A DNA stretch of 64,000 nucleotides from Pseudoips prasinana (GCA_951640165.1 OX621237.1:14880001-14944000), one strand, 5' to 3'. Numbered from the stretch's first letter, positions 33,994-45,053 are shown. Program-made: numbers and translations. Notes: generated from the sequence alone by a model not told the origin.

Positions 33994-34977
33994 TTAGTTA
34001 TTAACAAGCGGTTCAATGTCTGATTCCGTGCGGATAATGGATACGTTTTTCGAGTCTTCGTACTTCTTAGCATAAATTCTGCCTTCTTTACACCAGACGT
34101 ACTTATATGTTTCACCTAAACGTTGTTTGGCGGCGTAAAGTAGTGTTTTGGTACGGTGTGTAAGTGTTGGTCTGACATATACACGGCTTTTAGCTTTGTC
34201 CGCTTGGATTTCTGGGAGGATATTACCCACAAGTATCTCCATGCCCTTCGTTGACGATACCCATTTATCACAGACACTTTTAGACTGTAGCTCGATAACA
34301 ATAGGCCCTGGCTGATCTTTACGTCGGATAGAAACTCTCCGAGCACTGACCAGCTGCGTCGTATCAACTTTCAGCTTTTTTGCGACTTCTGTAACGATGT
34401 TGACAATATTTTCATTAGCTGTTGCCGGCACGCCACATACTTCTAAGGTAGACGAAAGTAAGTTTTGTTCAATTTCTTGACATCTTTGCTCCATAGCCGA
34501 GATACGCAACTCCAAACTTTTGTTTTTATTGAGAAGTTCGGTATTTTTTTTCACTAGTGACATGATAGTAACAGCTTGTTCTTTGACGATATCTTGAAGT
34601 TTACTTAGTTGATTATTCATGTAATCAACTGATGTTGTAAGACTCTCTAGCTCGTCTTTTACTACCTTTCTCATCTCATGCGTGATGTCACTTATGAGCT
34701 TTTTGGTATCTATGGCCATCATTGTCTCACTATCCCGGTCTTCTTCGTTATCGGAGTCCTCCGGTAGGAAGAAGGAGGATCGCTTGGACAGGTTGCGAAT
34801 ACATTCTTCACAGCTCCATTCCAGCCTTTCGGAGTTACGAAGCGCAGTTAGTTGTTTGTTATTTAACTTAGCACACGGTGTGGTAGCATGAACACACTTA
34901 TTGCATCTACTACATTCGAGACCCGGTGATTTTTGTGTAATGTTCTTATTACAAGTTGAGCACTTTTTTAACACCAT
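33994..34977 (-). CDS. LINE ORF1 protein with PHD-like zinc finger and coiled coil
   Basis: Nucleic-acid-binding companion of the LINE RT, expected to coat element RNA. 327 aa, uninterrupted. Residues 6-59 hold a PHD-type zinc finger (Cys6, Cys9, Cys22, Cys25, His30, Cys35, Cys56, Cys59). An acidic stretch (EDSDNEEDRDSE) follows, then a coiled coil at about 95-175. The C-terminal region from about 178 (LEVCGVPATANENI, VYVRPTLTHRTK, YKYVWCKEGRIYAKK) resembles the L1-ORF1/baculovirus FP25K-like fold often annotated in insect LINE ORF1 proteins. The start ATG follows an A run and is the first in frame. It precedes ORF2 by 64 nt on the same transcript. That it is intact while ORF2 is broken suggests recent inactivation. 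Confidence 0.85.
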   Translation of the reverse strand: MVLKKCSTCNKNITQKSPGLECSRCNKCVHATTPCAKLNNKQLTALRNSERLEWSCEECIRNLSKRSSFFLPEDSDNEEDRDSETMMAIDTKKLISDITHEMRKVVKDELESLTTSVDYMNNQLSKLQDIVKEQAVTIMSLVKKNTELLNKNKSLELRISAMEQRCQEIEQNLLSSTLEVCGVPATANENIVNIVTEVAKKLKVDTTQLVSARRVSIRRKDQPGPIVIELQSKSVCDKWVSSTKGMEILVGNILPEIQADKAKSRVYVRPTLTHRTKTLLYAAKQRLGETYKYVWCKEGRIYAKKYEDSKNVSIIRTESDIEPLVNN

Positions 34978-35184
34978 TTTTTTTTTGTTTTCGAGGGTAG
35001 TTACTACTTAGTACTTTGCACACACGCTCTCTGTGCCGCGGTCTCAATAGAACTAAATTAAAAACATGTGCCATGCCATTAATTTGATTTCTAATATCTC
35101 GAAATGGTTCTATGAACTTTCGATGTGGTTACCTCTCCCAGCCATAATATGACACGTATACGTTTTTCGTGAAGTTTGCTAACA

Positions 35185-35680
35185 TTATCCATAGTCAACT
35201 TTTATATATATATATATATTTTTAATGGTATTAAAAAGTAGGGGGTTATCCAATACGTTGTATATTATCTTTGTTTGTACGTTACGCGATTTTCCGTTGT
35301 TTTTTAACCTATTTTGATTTATGTTTTCGGTCCGATATCAATTTTATTGTAATCGTTTTTATAAAAGAAAAGTCATAGTCGGTTTTATATTTTTAAATTA
35401 GGTAGCCTGAGGTGTTCAGAGATTACACACATTTATCCATAGTCAACTATCATAAATTTTTTAATAAATCAAATTAAGTAGAACGAGGTTATCAAATACG
35501 TTGTATATTATCTTTTTTTTGTAAGTTACGCAATTTTTCCGTTGTTTGTGAACCTATTTTGATTTATGTTTTCGGTCCGATTTCAATTTTATTGTAATCG
35601 GTTTTATAATAGAAAAGTCGGAGTCGGTTTTATATTTTTTAATAAGGTAGCCTGAGATGTTCGGAGATTACACACATCTT
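35185..35680 (+). repeat. Tandem duplication of a 248 bp unit
   Basis: Unit 1 starts near 35185 and unit 2 near 35433, both with TTATCCATAGTCAACT. Each unit then has AATACGTTGTATATTATCTT, CCGTTGTTT, TTATGTTTTCGGTCCGAT and GGTAGCCTGAG in the same order. Copies differ by scattered substitutions and small indels. A TA microsatellite is in unit 1. Confidence 0.85.
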
Positions 35681-35760
35681 ATCGGCTTGGATGCCATGCT
35701 TCGGCAACAGCTTGCCACCACATTGGCCAAATATGTACCTAAATGGTCTATATTATGGTA

Positions 35761-36558
35761 CAGACGCCAGCACATCAAGCTACCCCAATCTGTCAAATTT
35801 CCCCAATTGAAAGTGAACCTTATGCTTATGTGATAAAGTTGAAAATCTATAAAAGAAAGGAGAAGGAAACTTCTGGGCCCAGCAGTTAACTAGTTGAAAT
35901 GTGAATAAAAAAAACCGTTATATTTTTCTAAAGGAAATCTAGGAAGCGAGAAAACTTAAATTAAGTTATGAAACGAAATAATCGATAAAATAATGATGAA
36001 TTGCTCGCAATCGATTAAGAATAAATCGGTAAAATCTCAGAATATGTTTGAAAATCGAGTGACAAGTGTTTTTCGTGGAATTGATTCATAGCGGATCGTA
36101 TTCCTTTAATTTTTCTTTGGGCAACACTTCTCTGCCTGACAGCCTTTACATACTCTTTGACTGTCACTCGTTCGTTGTCTTTCGTTTTAAGTGCGCACGT
36201 ATTTTCCATGTTTTATTTGTGGTTTTCTTCGACTGTAGAGACTGCACGGGGCGCGGGGGATCCAAACGTGCCAGATCTTGGGCATGTCACAACTCTCCAT
36301 GCATATAACCATAACACAACCGAAGCTATTCAAAACTATTTTGTAAAAAACTACAATGTTATAATTTAACCTCACTTTTACTATACTTCATATAACTTGA
36401 TTCCTGGATAGCCAAATTTCACCAAAATTTCAGTGAGGTCTTGTTATTATATCCTCTCACAAATAAGGCTAGTTTGATTCAGTAAGTGGGTCCAGGAATG
36501 TACGGAGTCATTTCCTTCTCCTTTGACAGATTGGGGAAGCTGGATGTACTGGCGTCTG
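35761..36558 (+). mobile_element. Palindromic TA-flanked MITE, copy D, split by an insertion
   Basis: Left part 35761-35858 and right part 36522-36558 together rebuild a normal 135 bp family member with no missing or duplicated base at the junction, judged against copy E. TA flanks at 35759-35760 and 36559-36560. Divided by the 663 bp insert at 35859-36521. Confidence 0.9.
35859..36521. mobile_element. 663 bp insert with short TIRs, no target duplication
   Basis: Sits within the right arm of MITE copy D. Ends are GGAGAAGGAAA and TTTCCTTCTCC (11 bp perfect inverted repeat); next to them TCTGGGCCCA and TGGGTCCAGG form a looser second match. No direct duplication of the target is seen. No transposase is encoded; a 64-codon minus frame (36015-36209) has no recognised domain. 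The superfamily is not identified. Confidence 0.7.
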
Positions 36559-36560
36559 TA

Positions 36561-37478
36561 CCTTCCGGATTTTTGCATATACGGAATAGGAAATAAACTC
36601 CAAGCGTACGGAGACGTGGGTATATATTAGACTATACTACTTTACTTATTAATACTATATAATAATGTTTCCTCTTCATATTTTAACTGCTGAATTGATC
36701 GGAACATATATTTTGAGGACGAACGAAACTTATTCAGTTTTCCAGCACGAATTTCCACGCAGGCGACGGTTCGTGCAGAAGCTAATAATGAAACAAAAAA
36801 CATAAGTCATAAAATTTTCAAAACTTACAATATTGCACAAAATTTTTCATCGACGTTCGTTATACGACAGCAGGTGTCAAAAATCCACCTCCCTCTATAA
36901 ATCTTCATTTTCATTACACAAAGGGAGAGGAGAGGGAAACGCACATTATCGAAGACCCTCATTGACTTATTTTATATGGCGTTAAGATACCTATAGCTAC
37001 CTGTTGTATGTTGTCCTTTTCCTTGCTATTAAAGCAAGGAAAAGGAATTGCGGGCCTGCGTTATACAGATTTCTTTACGGCGGGGAATTTTATGTCAGAC
37101 TTAACGACTCGTATTAATTTGTATTTGAGTAATAGCAAGTTACTTGAATGCATAGAAACCATTTCGGTAATCTCATTCTTTTTCAATTTAATAATATGGG
37201 ATAAATAAAATAAATTAATTAGAATACCTAGAGTTATGATATTTATATACCTAGACGTAAATAAATATCATAACTGGTTTATTTTTAATATCCTAACCGC
37301 GATAGTCCATGGCCCGTATTTTTTTAATGAATCTTTCATTTATAGTGTTTGCTTGAGTATTTTTTTCTTAATTATATAAATGTCAAAATTTTGTAGCATA
37401 GCTTAACATTTTTCGCTTTTCACTAAAAAGTCCTATTTTTAACTTAATCACATCGCAGATATCTATGTTACGTCAAAA
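36561..37478. other. Spacer with a hairpin, no gene seen
   Basis: Contains a perfect 12 bp hairpin at 37015-37045 (CCTTTTCCTTGC arms) and an AT-rich hairpin at about 37226-37274 (AGTTATGATATTTA). No coding region supported. Confidence 0.4.
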
Positions 37479-37619
37479 ATATATTAGTTCCAGGGAGGAA
37501 AACCAAATAAGAGCCTTAATAATTTTAAGGCCCTTATTTAATAAGACACTAACCTTAGAGCTGTGCTTAGAGCCATTATCACTAGCGGCCAGACTGATTT
37601 TCCCTGGAACTAATATATT
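37479..37619. repeat. 141 bp foldback element
   Basis: Arms AATATATTAGTTCCAGGGA at 37479-37497 and its exact complement at 37601-37619. A second internal hairpin (AGCCTTAA..TTAAGGC) lies in the left half. It looks like a tiny MITE; the target duplication is unclear. Confidence 0.7.
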
Positions 37620-37721
37620 GTTGGATAAACCATGTTTTGTAGAAATTATGACCCTTCAAATGCCAATAAAAACTGGCGATTAATGTCAGGAAAGCTGTGC
37701 AGACTAGAATAAACTAAAGTA

Positions 37722-37856
37722 CAGACGCCAGCACATCCAGCTACTCCAATCTGTCAAATTTCTTTTATAGAATTTCAACTTTATCACATAAGTATAAGGC
37801 TCATTTTCCATTGGGGAAATTTGACAGATTGAGGTAACTTGATGTGCTGGTGTCTG
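37722..37856 (-). mobile_element. Palindromic TA-flanked MITE, copy E
   Basis: Starts CAGACGCCAGCACATCC after TA (37720-37721) and ends before TA (37857-37858). Orientation opposite to copy D. Its centre shows the undisturbed form of the junction that is broken in copy D. Confidence 0.88.
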
Positions 37857-37973
37857 TACATTCGGGCATAGCCTATTTCCATCTTTTTTAATGAATGAAA
37901 AAGAAAATCGGATCAGGGTTCGAACGACATTGTTTCTTTAGTACGCGCCGAGGGTAAGTTATTCTTGGCAGCT

Positions 37974-38014
37974 CAGCTTCTTAATTATTAGATATTTCTA
38001 ATAATTGAGAAGCT
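37974..38014. repeat. Imperfect 41 bp palindrome
   Basis: CAGCTTCTTAATTATTAGA faces TTCTAATAATTGAGAAGCTG with one mismatch and a 2-3 nt centre. Confidence 0.6.
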
Positions 38015-38097
38015 GATTCTTGAAATAGATTAGTTAATCAGTTCCTTAAGATTGATTTTGACATGTCTATGAGTTGGGATTTATAAATAAATACATA

Positions 38098-38476
38098 CAA
38101 CATGTAACTTAATTAACGCACATCCTGAAAATAGTTTGTTCAGAATAGTTTACTGAATCGATTTATATCATTTTTAATATAGGTAATTTTTTATTCCAAA
38201 ATAATTTAAACTACGGAAATTACTGTAATATTAACCCTGGGGAGGCAAATAAATAGAAATGGATCGTAAGTCAAAATAATAAGACTTTTAAAATGGCAGT
38301 TTTATTTGTATTCATACTAATTCTATCATTCAATACAAAATAAAGAAAAATGAACTTTATTCCTAGATACTCATTTAGTAAATAACAATGCATAAAATTC
38401 AGTGTATGTATTACGATTACAACATAATATTCTAATTGGGGTGTTTGAGGGTGTGCGTTAATTACGTTACATGTTG
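38098..38476. mobile_element. TA-flanked MITE, second family, copy 1
   Basis: 379 bp with 24 bp TIRs starting CAACATGTAAC and containing TTAATTAACGCAC. TA at 38096-38097 and 38477-38478. No coding capacity. The homologous copy is at 59043-59441, in the same orientation. Confidence 0.88.
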
Positions 38477-38478
38477 TA

Positions 38479-41400
38479 TATTTATAGCAATAAAAACTCA
38501 ATTGTCTATACTCTGCTAGTTTGTAATATAGCATGAGTACGAATAAAACGAACAAAAAATACAATAATATATTGGACTGAGAAATTTCTCAGTCGTAAAT
38601 TAATTCATTAAAAGAGTTATTAACATCGCTATCTGACTTGATAGAAATTCCAATTCTTTGTTCCAACGGGACTGTTACTCTCGGCAGTGAAATTGTAATT
38701 AATGACAATTGTGCCTTCAACCACATATCAATATTAACATTTGCATTGAAAAACAGGTCTTCGTTATAAAAAGATAAAGAACAGTACATCTAAAGTAAAT
38801 TGCGGTATAATATGTTCTTTTTAAATATTTTTATCCTTAGTACCTACAAATTCTTATTTATTTACCGCCACAACAATTATTCACTTTTAAAGAAATATGT
38901 AGATAAGCATAAGTGCATATGTTCGATTAGTATATGATTTACTGAACAAAATCTGCCCGGATAAAAGTATTCTAAATGGGGTATTATTACGGGTGGGTGC
39001 TGGACTGAAGAATAAAACCAACAATCAATTATTATTATGCAGACTTTTACGTATCTTATATATTAAAAAGTGCCCATCTTACTGTTAGGCTGTAACTTTA
39101 AATCTAAATAATCGCCACACCAAAAACAATAAGATTAGGCTCACCTATTCTGTCGTGAATGGTTTTGTCGTAATTCACGTGTATTTTCTAACATAAACAT
39201 ATTCAAAAATGCAGTTTAGAATATCAACTCTCACTCGCAAAATTGTGCGTGAATAACATGAAATGCTATTAAATAAATTAGAATTAGAATAACAACAAAT
39301 GACTGATTATGACTGCATTGAACTGCTACAGTACGAAGTGATTATCTTGGACTAGTATGACGAAAGAACTAGGAGTGCCTTTACTCGGTGCCATATAAAC
39401 GCTTCATAGTTCCTACTTTGAGTCTCTTTGTATTATGTATGTCTCAAGTAAAAGATGTCTAATACCTCTAATACTGAGTTCGAATCAAAAAAAGACGATT
39501 TTTATTGTATAGAAAAAAATATAAGGCAAGGAAAATCTATAACATTATGATTAAGGCCACGAGATCATTATATTTGTATTAAATTTTATAGAAAATCAGT
39601 GAACCCATCTACAAACATACTCAAATGGTACTAAAGTATCCAAAAGCTTCAAATAAAGATGAAATCTTAGACCTGATCTTCGAACAACAAAGAGATCTAC
39701 TCCTTCTAACCTATATATGTATATATAGGTATATAACTGCTATGTAGACAACTAACGGTTAATAGGTTATACTCAATACCTACCGGTTTCAATTCTATGT
39801 CTATTTAAAAAACGCCTGTGTTAATTTAAAAAACGCCTGTGTTATTTAAAAAACGCCTGTGTTAATTTCCATGCTAATAGTATGTCATGTATTTAACTTA
39901 CTAAGCTAACATAAGCTGAATCATAGCAAATCTTGATGAATGGCTAAAATTTATATTTTTAAATCGATTATTGAATAATTTTCATGAGGCTTTAGTTGTG
40001 GAAACGGGTCGAAAAAGATGACATATGGGGTTTCCCACTATTCAATGATATCCGCAACACACCACACCTATGTTCCCGGATAAGATGGCGCCGGCGTGAT
40101 CGAATAGGAAGAAGAAGAAAGCGCGATTGCAATTCAGCAAAAATAAATATCATTAACTTTAACGATATACGTATTCGATTCTAAGGGGGGATAAAGTGGA
40201 GATGCATTCTTGCAGAATTATTGATAGTATGGAGCGTCAATTTGTTTCCACTAATAGTGACCTAATAATGACCTAAGTTTTTTTAGGTTATTTTAACTTC
40301 CCCTAACATATTTTCGACTAATTTTAGTTTCCCAAATTCATCGTTAGGCATAAATTATTCCTTATCCCTAATATTTACAACTACTAAATTACGATATGCC
40401 CAATAGTATAATATATAGTTGCCGTATTCAGAACAACCAATTTAGAACTTAGTACTCATATTTTTCACGTTATGTATTAAGAGCGCTAAAGACAAAATAT
40501 CCTTATATTTAAAATCAATATTTTGACAAAAATAACATTTTGCATGTTCGAAATTGATAGAGTGCTAATCTAAAATTAACTTGTAAAATAAAATAAATAA
40601 GCAAAAATAACAAATAAGCATTAACATCCTTTGTTAGAGGGCCAAACAAAAATAAAGCTTTAAAGTAATACCCATGCATTAATAGAATGCCGTGCCGGAT
40701 TTGAAAAAATCCTGTTAAATAAAATATATTCCCAAAAATAACTAGTAATGCATTAAACTAACATATTGCGTTTTATATATTGATTGTGCGCCAACCAAAA
40801 ATAATCCTGTAAACACAACCCTCTTAATTATTTTTATATACCGCATTAATTTGGCTTCGTTTTTAGTGATTTACCGCGCTTGTTTTTGTTCTATACACTG
40901 AAAATGCCTTCATATTCCTTTCACCTCAAATTGCAGTTTCATTTTGTATGTAGGTCACAGGTCACAGAAAAGTGTACAAAAAATTCTATATCCCTTGAAA
41001 GCAAGCGTCGGGTTCATTTTGCCTCATGCAGGACCCACACTAATAAGGTTAACGGATAGACGAAAGCTTGAACGAGCGTAGGATTTCTTTCATTGAATTA
41101 AAAAGGCGTGGGAATTCATTATTGTATAAATCAAATGAAGTGAGAAAAGTACGGAAAGTTGTACAATGAGCGGGGAATAAATTCGATTTTGTTATCTTAA
41201 CGGCTTTGTGTTCTACGTTTTGATGGTTTTTCGGAAATTGAAGTACGGTTGTAGGTAAGTACCAGCGTAAGTTGATGTTTAATGCAAGTCAGGTATTTAT
41301 TGGGAAATGACACTGTAACCTTATATTAAATTAAGTACTTTATTTACCAACTCCAAAAAGTCGACTGTCTACGTTTTATTTTAATAGGTTCTTTCTTCTT

Positions 41401-41840
41401 AGTTCAATAAAGAATACTTTCAGAATGTCATACATTAAAATCTTTTTCAGATTAAAAACTTAGGATTTATGATAAATAGTTGAAGTCAGTTGTATGATTT
41501 CTAGAACCGTAATTATTCTGAATCTTCGGATATATATTTTAAAGTGCTCGGCGAAGAATATTTGCATTTAAGCTGACAATTATTCCTCGTCCAGCACATT
41601 TTTTAACACCAATGTTTTAACATCAATGAATTGTAAATAGGTAATACTTAGGTATGATTCACATAATTACACTCATAATTCATGTCCTACTACACTACTC
41701 ATTAAATTCACAATTATTACTCTCATTGTAGTTGCATGAGGATTTTTAATTATGTTAAAATCCAAATTGGATGTTTGATACTAGGATAACGGGACTCTAG
41801 GAGGCGCTGTAAATACAATTGTAAATGATCTGCAGTTCCT
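38479..41840. other. Long AT-rich spacer, no gene seen
   Basis: No supported gene or RNA. Contains a three-unit tandem repeat (39803-39868). Short frames at 38589-38789 and 39996-40184 have no recognisable domains. Confidence 0.4.
39803..39868 (+). repeat. Three-unit tandem repeat
   Basis: Unit ATTTAAAAAACGCCTGTGTT plus one or two bases, repeated three times nearly exactly. Confidence 0.9.
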
Positions 41841-42030
41841 TCAAAAACAACTCCAATCCATTTGTTTAGATCGTCTCGTCTCGTCAAAACGTGACATTTT
41901 TTTTACAATTGGAACAACTACTTTAGATAAGATTAAATATATACCATAGACAAAAGTCACTATTCCTCCTAGCGTTGCTAATTTTTCATGAATCTTTCTT
42001 ACCGTTTGTCGAGGAATATATTCAAAATTT
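41841..42030 (-). other. Possible terminal exon of an unidentified membrane protein
   Basis: An open stretch on the minus strand follows a possible acceptor (CTTTACAG, weak pyrimidine tract) and runs to TGA. It encodes NFEYIPRQTVRKIHEK, then a hydrophobic segment LATLGGIVTFVYGIYLILS and a basic tail. Gly-Gly followed six residues later by Gly inside a membrane helix is also seen in the second helix of DEG/ENaC channels. That likeness is slight and no other exon was found. Could be a chance frame. Confidence 0.2.
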
Positions 42031-42827
42031 CTGTAAAGATTTGTATAAATATTCAAATCTCCAAAGATATTATATTAGCCGTTTGGAGTTAAGCCTGCTA
42101 TGTTTGTATATTACTGCAATATATCGCTTACGTCCAATGGTCCACATCGGGACTAAGTGCGGAAATAATTCCACTGGCGTATTGGTGGGTCAAGATGATG
42201 ATGATGATGATGATACTGCAATATAAATAATACAATTAATATTTAAACCTTAACATTAAAACCTTATAGATACCTAGTGCTAAATCTTGTGCGAACGGTG
42301 TTCGGAAGAGTACGGAACTCTTCTTAATGTCCAAGTTCAGCAAATAAACGACAACATAGCCATGACAAGATACATACATATTTTGACAACATAGATCTAA
42401 ACTCTTTAATCTGTCTTTAACGGTTATACTTATATACCGTTAAAGAAAGATTAACATTCCGAATGTCAATGTCAAAATAGGTCAGTATTATTATTTAATT
42501 TTATTTATCACAATAATTTAATTCTAGTGAACATATCTTCACATAAGCCTATAATACTCATAAAAGATTTTTATTTCCTTCCATACCTAATTCGCTATGA
42601 CATCGGCGGGCAAACTGATCAGTAATATACAACGAAACTAGAACGCAGCTTCTATTCTTAGCAAAAGTTGGGTAAAGCCGTATTCCTCTCGTCTCGGAAA
42701 GTTTTATGACTCGGATGAGACAGATCAGGGAACGGAATGCATTTATTGCCTATCCAAGATTGGGTCACCTCAACCGAAGGGCCGAACCAACGACGCTATC
42801 GTTTGCGGAATGGACAGACTAAAATAA
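42031..42827. other. Spacer with a short repeat tail, no gene seen
   Basis: Includes a GATGATGATG tail near 42195-42222, as in RTE-like LINE ends, and an imperfect hairpin near 42407-42454 (TCTTTAACGGT arms). Confidence 0.4.
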
Positions 42828-43015
42828 TCACACTAATATTATAAAGGCGCAAGTTTGTGAGTGTGTGAGTGTGTAACATATGTTTGTTACTTCTTCACGT
42901 CTAAACGGCTGGAGCGATTTTAATGAAATTTGGTATGGAGTTAGATGACACCCTGGATTAACACATAGGCAAAATTTATAAAGTTTAACGCGGGTAAAGC
43001 GCCGGGCACAGCTAC
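42828..43015 (+). mobile_element. Short non-autonomous Helitron
   Basis: Starts TCACACTAATATTATAAAGG after A and ends AACGCGGGTAAAGCGCCGGG, then CACAGCTAC. The terminal CTAC is one base from the usual CTAG. 188 bp. Confidence 0.75.
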
Positions 43016-43127
43016 TTGAGAATAAATTGTATTCCAAAAGTGATTCGATTTATATTTTTTATTATGCACCTGCAATTTGTTGAATGCACGTCTTATGGAA
43101 TAGAGTAACGCTATGTGGCTGATGGCA

Positions 43128-43262
43128 AAGAAGATCAGCAGTCCATTTCATCCCGTGGGGGACGTAAAAATCAACCCGAGTGAATATCTCCCAGAGAACG
43201 GGCAGCAGCGTCTCTCCGTGTAATCTGACCATCATACTGCGATCGGGAAGCGTGGCAGTTAT
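43128..43262 (-). repeat. RTE-like LINE 3' fragment
   Basis: Antisense phrases CAGCAGTCCATTTCATCCCG, AGAACGGGCAGCAGCGTCTC and GGGAAGCGTGGC match the 8280 and 61455 copies. Confidence 0.6.
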
Positions 43263-43579
43263 TATAATTATTATTATTTATTTATTATCAGATAACATGA
43301 TCCATTATGATTAGTAACAACAGGAGCTTATAAACTATGTTAGTAAATAACTTAAATATATGTAGAGGCAGGACGGCTTGAAGGCTCATCATCACAACTC
43401 ATCCTCTTATAATTTTATGGGTAGGTGAGGGCGGAACAGAAATAAATTACTTCAAATTAATCAACGTAATTTACAAGAATCACGATTTAATTAGATGTTT
43501 AGTGATTACTACAACGTAAAATCAATCAAATTAAATCTTAAAATATCGTGATGGCGAAGATTCTCAGCGATTCGTCACA

Positions 43580-43700
43580 AGCGTGGTGCGCGGGCGCCGC
43601 GCGCCGTCTCGTTCAAAAGTGACTTCAAGATGGCCGCCCACACCACCATCGACAATGACGCTTCGCTAGGTTGACATTGACAGTCGTGTCAACCTGACGT
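43580..43700. promoter_or_regulatory. CpG-rich patch with YY1/Pho-like motif
   Basis: A GC-rich island in AT-rich DNA (GCGCGGGCGCCGCGCGCCG at about 43589). AAGATGGCCGCC at 43627-43638 matches the core of YY1/Pleiohomeotic sites. The ATG there opens only 14 codons. A host promoter or first exon is possible but no transcript structure follows. Confidence 0.25.
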
Positions 43701-44390
43701 TTTGACGTAAACGCCGTCATATACATTACATTTAAATACACATTACACTAAATACACATTAAATTATTTTATTTTGCCGTCCCAACTACGATGCTTACCC
43801 AGAGCGAGTGTATCGGACATTGATATTTACTAGAAAATATTATCTTCAGAATGTCGGTGCTGCTGCCGCGCACTCTAATAGCCAACGTTATGTCATATGA
43901 TTCAAATGATGGACGCAACTCCATTTTGGAAATATTATTTGGCTGACATGATGATGATGATTCATATTGGGAATAGTAATTTATTCGTTCGCGTTTTCAA
44001 GCGGGCAAAGTTGCAGGGAAAGCTAGTAAATCTTTCAACGAGGTATAATATTTATATACTGTAGATATAGAGAATTATCGCGGTCTGTAGCGTTTAATCT
44101 GATTTGAGCGTTCGTAGAAATTGGCGTTTCTGCCTGTGGCTGTTTCGCTGTAGTTTTTTCCCTTCAACATAAATTTAAAGTTTCCACACAGATAAATATT
44201 TCTATTAGATATCAAATTCAAAGAAACTACTGCTGTAATTTATTTTTATACCTAGAGAACACTTGTATTTTATAATGTATAATGGTAATCGAGTTGGGCT
44301 CGATTTTTTGTTTCGTGGTATCGTATTCATCCGTAGGTAATAAAACATTGGATTTAATTACCAATCACAAAGGTTCTATAATCTATATAG
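43701..44390. other. Spacer, no gene seen
   Basis: No supported coding region. ATGATGATGATG near 43950 is a short LINE-tail-like repeat. Confidence 0.4.
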
Positions 44391-44542
44391 TCCTACTAAT
44401 ATTATAAAGGCCTAAGTATGGATAGATGTTTGTTACTCTTTCACGTAAAAATTACTTAATGGATTTTAATGAAACTTTTCAATAATATAGTTTATACATC
44501 AGAATAACACATAGGCTACAATTTATAAAGATATTGTGTGAA
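44391..44542 (+). mobile_element. Helitron fragment lacking its 3' end
   Basis: Starts TCCTACTAATATTATAAAGG and continues through ACACATAGGCTACAATTTAT as in the full copies, but the 3' hairpin and CTAG are absent. Confidence 0.65.
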
Positions 44543-44640
44543 TTATCCAAAATATGACGATAAGTGTCAAGTAAGTAGGAAAATATCTACCATCTGCGAG
44601 CTATTCCGGCGTGCTCTGCCAAATCCGCTAGAGGGACACA

Positions 44641-44754
44641 TCCTACTAATATTAAAAATGCGAAAGTTTGTGACTATAGATATATGGATGTATGTTTGTT
44701 ACTCTTTTACGCCAAAACCACTGTAACGCGGGTGAAACAGCGGGGCATAGCTAG
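44641..44754 (+). mobile_element. Very short Helitron, 114 bp
   Basis: Starts TCCTACTAATATT after A and ends AACGCGGGTGAAACAGCGGG, then GCATAGCTAG followed by T. The middle is deleted compared with 45722-45897. Confidence 0.8.
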
Positions 44755-44794
44755 TTATCTATATAGGTTGACCTATATAGATAACTAGCTATGC
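44745..44794. repeat. Perfect 24 bp palindrome overlapping a Helitron 3' end
   Basis: Arms 44745-44768 and 44771-44794 are exact inverted copies (GCATAGCTAGTTATCTATAT plus AGGT) with a 2 nt centre. The left arm includes the last 10 bp of the Helitron and 14 bp of flank. Confidence 0.9.
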
Positions 44795-44916
44795 AACAAG
44801 GGTTATATAACAAGGGTTTATATTTCATAATTAGTGTCAACTCTCCATATTGCTTGTTAACTAGTAGTAATACCAGTAATAATAACCAGTAAATGTTACA
44901 ATTTGGCTCTCATGTA

Positions 44917-45051
44917 CAGACGCCAGCACATCCAGCTACCCCAATCAGTCAAATTTATTTTACAGATTTTTTACTTTATCACATAAGCATCAGGTTCACT
45001 TTCAATTGGGGAAATTTTACAGATCGGGGTAGCTTGAAGTGCTGGCGTCTG
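44917..45051 (-). mobile_element. Palindromic TA-flanked MITE, copy F
   Basis: Begins CAGACGCCAGCACATCC and ends GCTGGCGTCTG with TA on both sides (44915-44916, 45052-45053). Same orientation as A and E. Confidence 0.88.
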
Positions 45052-45053
45052 TA

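Larger units (their letters stand above)
30779..35040 (-). mobile_element. Near full-length CR1-like LINE with ORF1 and ORF2
   Basis: Minus-strand LINE of about 4.2 kb. The T run at 30779-30792 is its poly(A) tail. ORF1 (33994-34977) is intact. ORF2 (31048-33929) starts 64 nt after it and is frameshifted twice. The 5' limit near 35040 is a guess; no target duplication was identified. Confidence 0.85.

Noticed and set aside
39803..39868. CRISPR-like short repeat
   Set aside because: Units are contiguous with no spacers; it is a simple tandem repeat.
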